From: Cupriavidus basilensis
Lineage (GTDB): Bacteria; Pseudomonadota; Gammaproteobacteria; Burkholderiales; Burkholderiaceae
Length of the DNA: 64,000 nucleotides
Assembly (NCBI RefSeq): GCF_000832305.1
Contig: NZ_CP010537.1
Span: 2,170,001 to 2,234,000, forward strand
Direction: 5' to 3'
Shown here: positions 63,805 through 64,000 of the stretch, piece by piece
Position numbering within the stretch: position 1 is the stretch's first letter
How the letters are laid out: every line of letters starts with the position of its first letter
Translations under genes and position numbers: made by a program
The notes under the pieces: generated by a model
What the model saw: the letters and a program-made list of their open reading frames with translations, nothing else
Told to the model about the DNA's origin: nothing
The model's database searches: none

Positions 63805-63886
63805 TGAAGCGAAGCGGTTCTGGCCAGGCGCACGGCCGCAGACACTGCAAGTGGATCGGCCAAGGTTTCCCCGGCAGCGCTGCCGC

Positions 63887-64000
63887 TCAGTGCTTGCACG
63901 CCAGCGGCGAACGCACGCCGCCGTCGCGCACCAGTGGCAGGATGGTAGGCGCCAGCGATTTGAGCAACTGCACGGACAGCGCGCTGGTGAAGGCGTAGCG
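63887..64000 (-). CDS. C-terminal end of a gene running off the window
   Basis: A frame of 37 codons enters from the right edge (YAFTSALSVQLLKSLAPTI, then LVRDGGVRSPLACKH) and stops at 63887. Composition is protein-like, but I cannot assign a family from this piece. Confidence 0.45.
   Translation of the reverse strand, partial: RYAFTSALSVQLLKSLAPTILPLVRDGGVRSPLACKH

Noticed and set aside
1..64000. CRISPR arrays, tRNA or rRNA genes, complete transposase genes
   Set aside because: No regularly spaced repeats, cloverleaf-ending CCA patterns, conserved rRNA segments or transposase motifs were noticed on either strand.

Overview
The window reads as chromosomal DNA of a GC-rich betaproteobacterium of the order Burkholderiales, most likely Cupriavidus or a close relative. 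This rests on the strong G/C third-position bias, a Burkholderiales-type porin, many aromatic-acid and organic-acid genes, an Mrp antiporter with a fused MrpAB subunit, and tightly overlapped ATGA-coupled operons. The genus is an inference from gene content. No rRNA, tRNA, CRISPR array or complete insertion sequence was seen.

Layout, left to right. (1) 0.3-4.8 kb, + strand: cassette A, with a YcaC-like isochorismatase-fold hydrolase, a haloperoxidase-type alpha/beta hydrolase, a YtcJ-like amidohydrolase with a Cys/His-rich tail, DoxX and XapX. A second cassette B (isochorismatase-like, amidohydrolase, XapX) lies inverted at 29.2-32.2 kb. The two amidohydrolase cores are almost identical over about 1.58 kb, while the flanking paralogues have diverged. 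(2) 4.9-8.7 kb: a PrlF-YhaV toxin-antitoxin pair, a CBS-domain protein, a frameshifted HEAT-repeat gene and an FMN reductase. (3) 9.2-15.2 kb: an envelope and iron operon (PAP2 phosphatase, FetA, FetB, PmrA/QseB-like regulator, PmrB/QseC-like kinase, ArnT-like transferase) with a PmrA-type box in front of its first gene. (4) 15.3-18.2 kb: a diheme c4-like cytochrome and a Cyc2-like haem-plus-barrel outer-membrane protein, divergent from a VIT/CCC1 iron-manganese transporter. (5) 18.4-29.1 kb: an M20 amidohydrolase, a UPF0126 membrane protein and a porin. These are followed by a GntR-linked set for 2-hydroxy-acid and glyoxylate-type metabolism (GlcD/Fe-S oxidoreductase, MFS permease, class V aminotransferase). 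(6) 32.4-43 kb: an SDR remnant, a HiPIP, a six-gene Mrp antiporter operon and an OPT transporter. (7) 43-46.4 kb: a decayed LysR / cyclophilin-like / hydrolase / MFS / alcohol dehydrogenase cluster in which two genes survive only as fragments. (8) 46.5-52.9 kb: a complete 3-hydroxybenzoate-gentisate pathway with transporter and divergent LysR regulator. (9) 53-64 kb: an MFS multidrug transporter, a CDF transporter, a tandem universal stress protein, an orphan CbiE-like methylase, a PAS-PAS-GAF-GGDEF-EAL protein and a secreted M20 peptidase. The region closes with an HPr-fold protein lacking both phosphorylation sites and a DUF1275-DUF1232 fusion.

How the genes work together. The gentisate operon should convert 3-hydroxybenzoate to gentisate, maleylpyruvate, fumarylpyruvate and finally fumarate plus pyruvate. 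The PmrA-box operon joins lipid-A and undecaprenyl chemistry to iron export under a two-component system. The Cyc2-like protein, c4-like cytochrome and VIT transporter together suggest an iron redox or iron storage theme; this is inference. Cassettes A and B are the strongest candidates for an undescribed system: their combination of enzymes, duplicated leader/start architecture and conserved Cys/His tail match no pathway I recognise.
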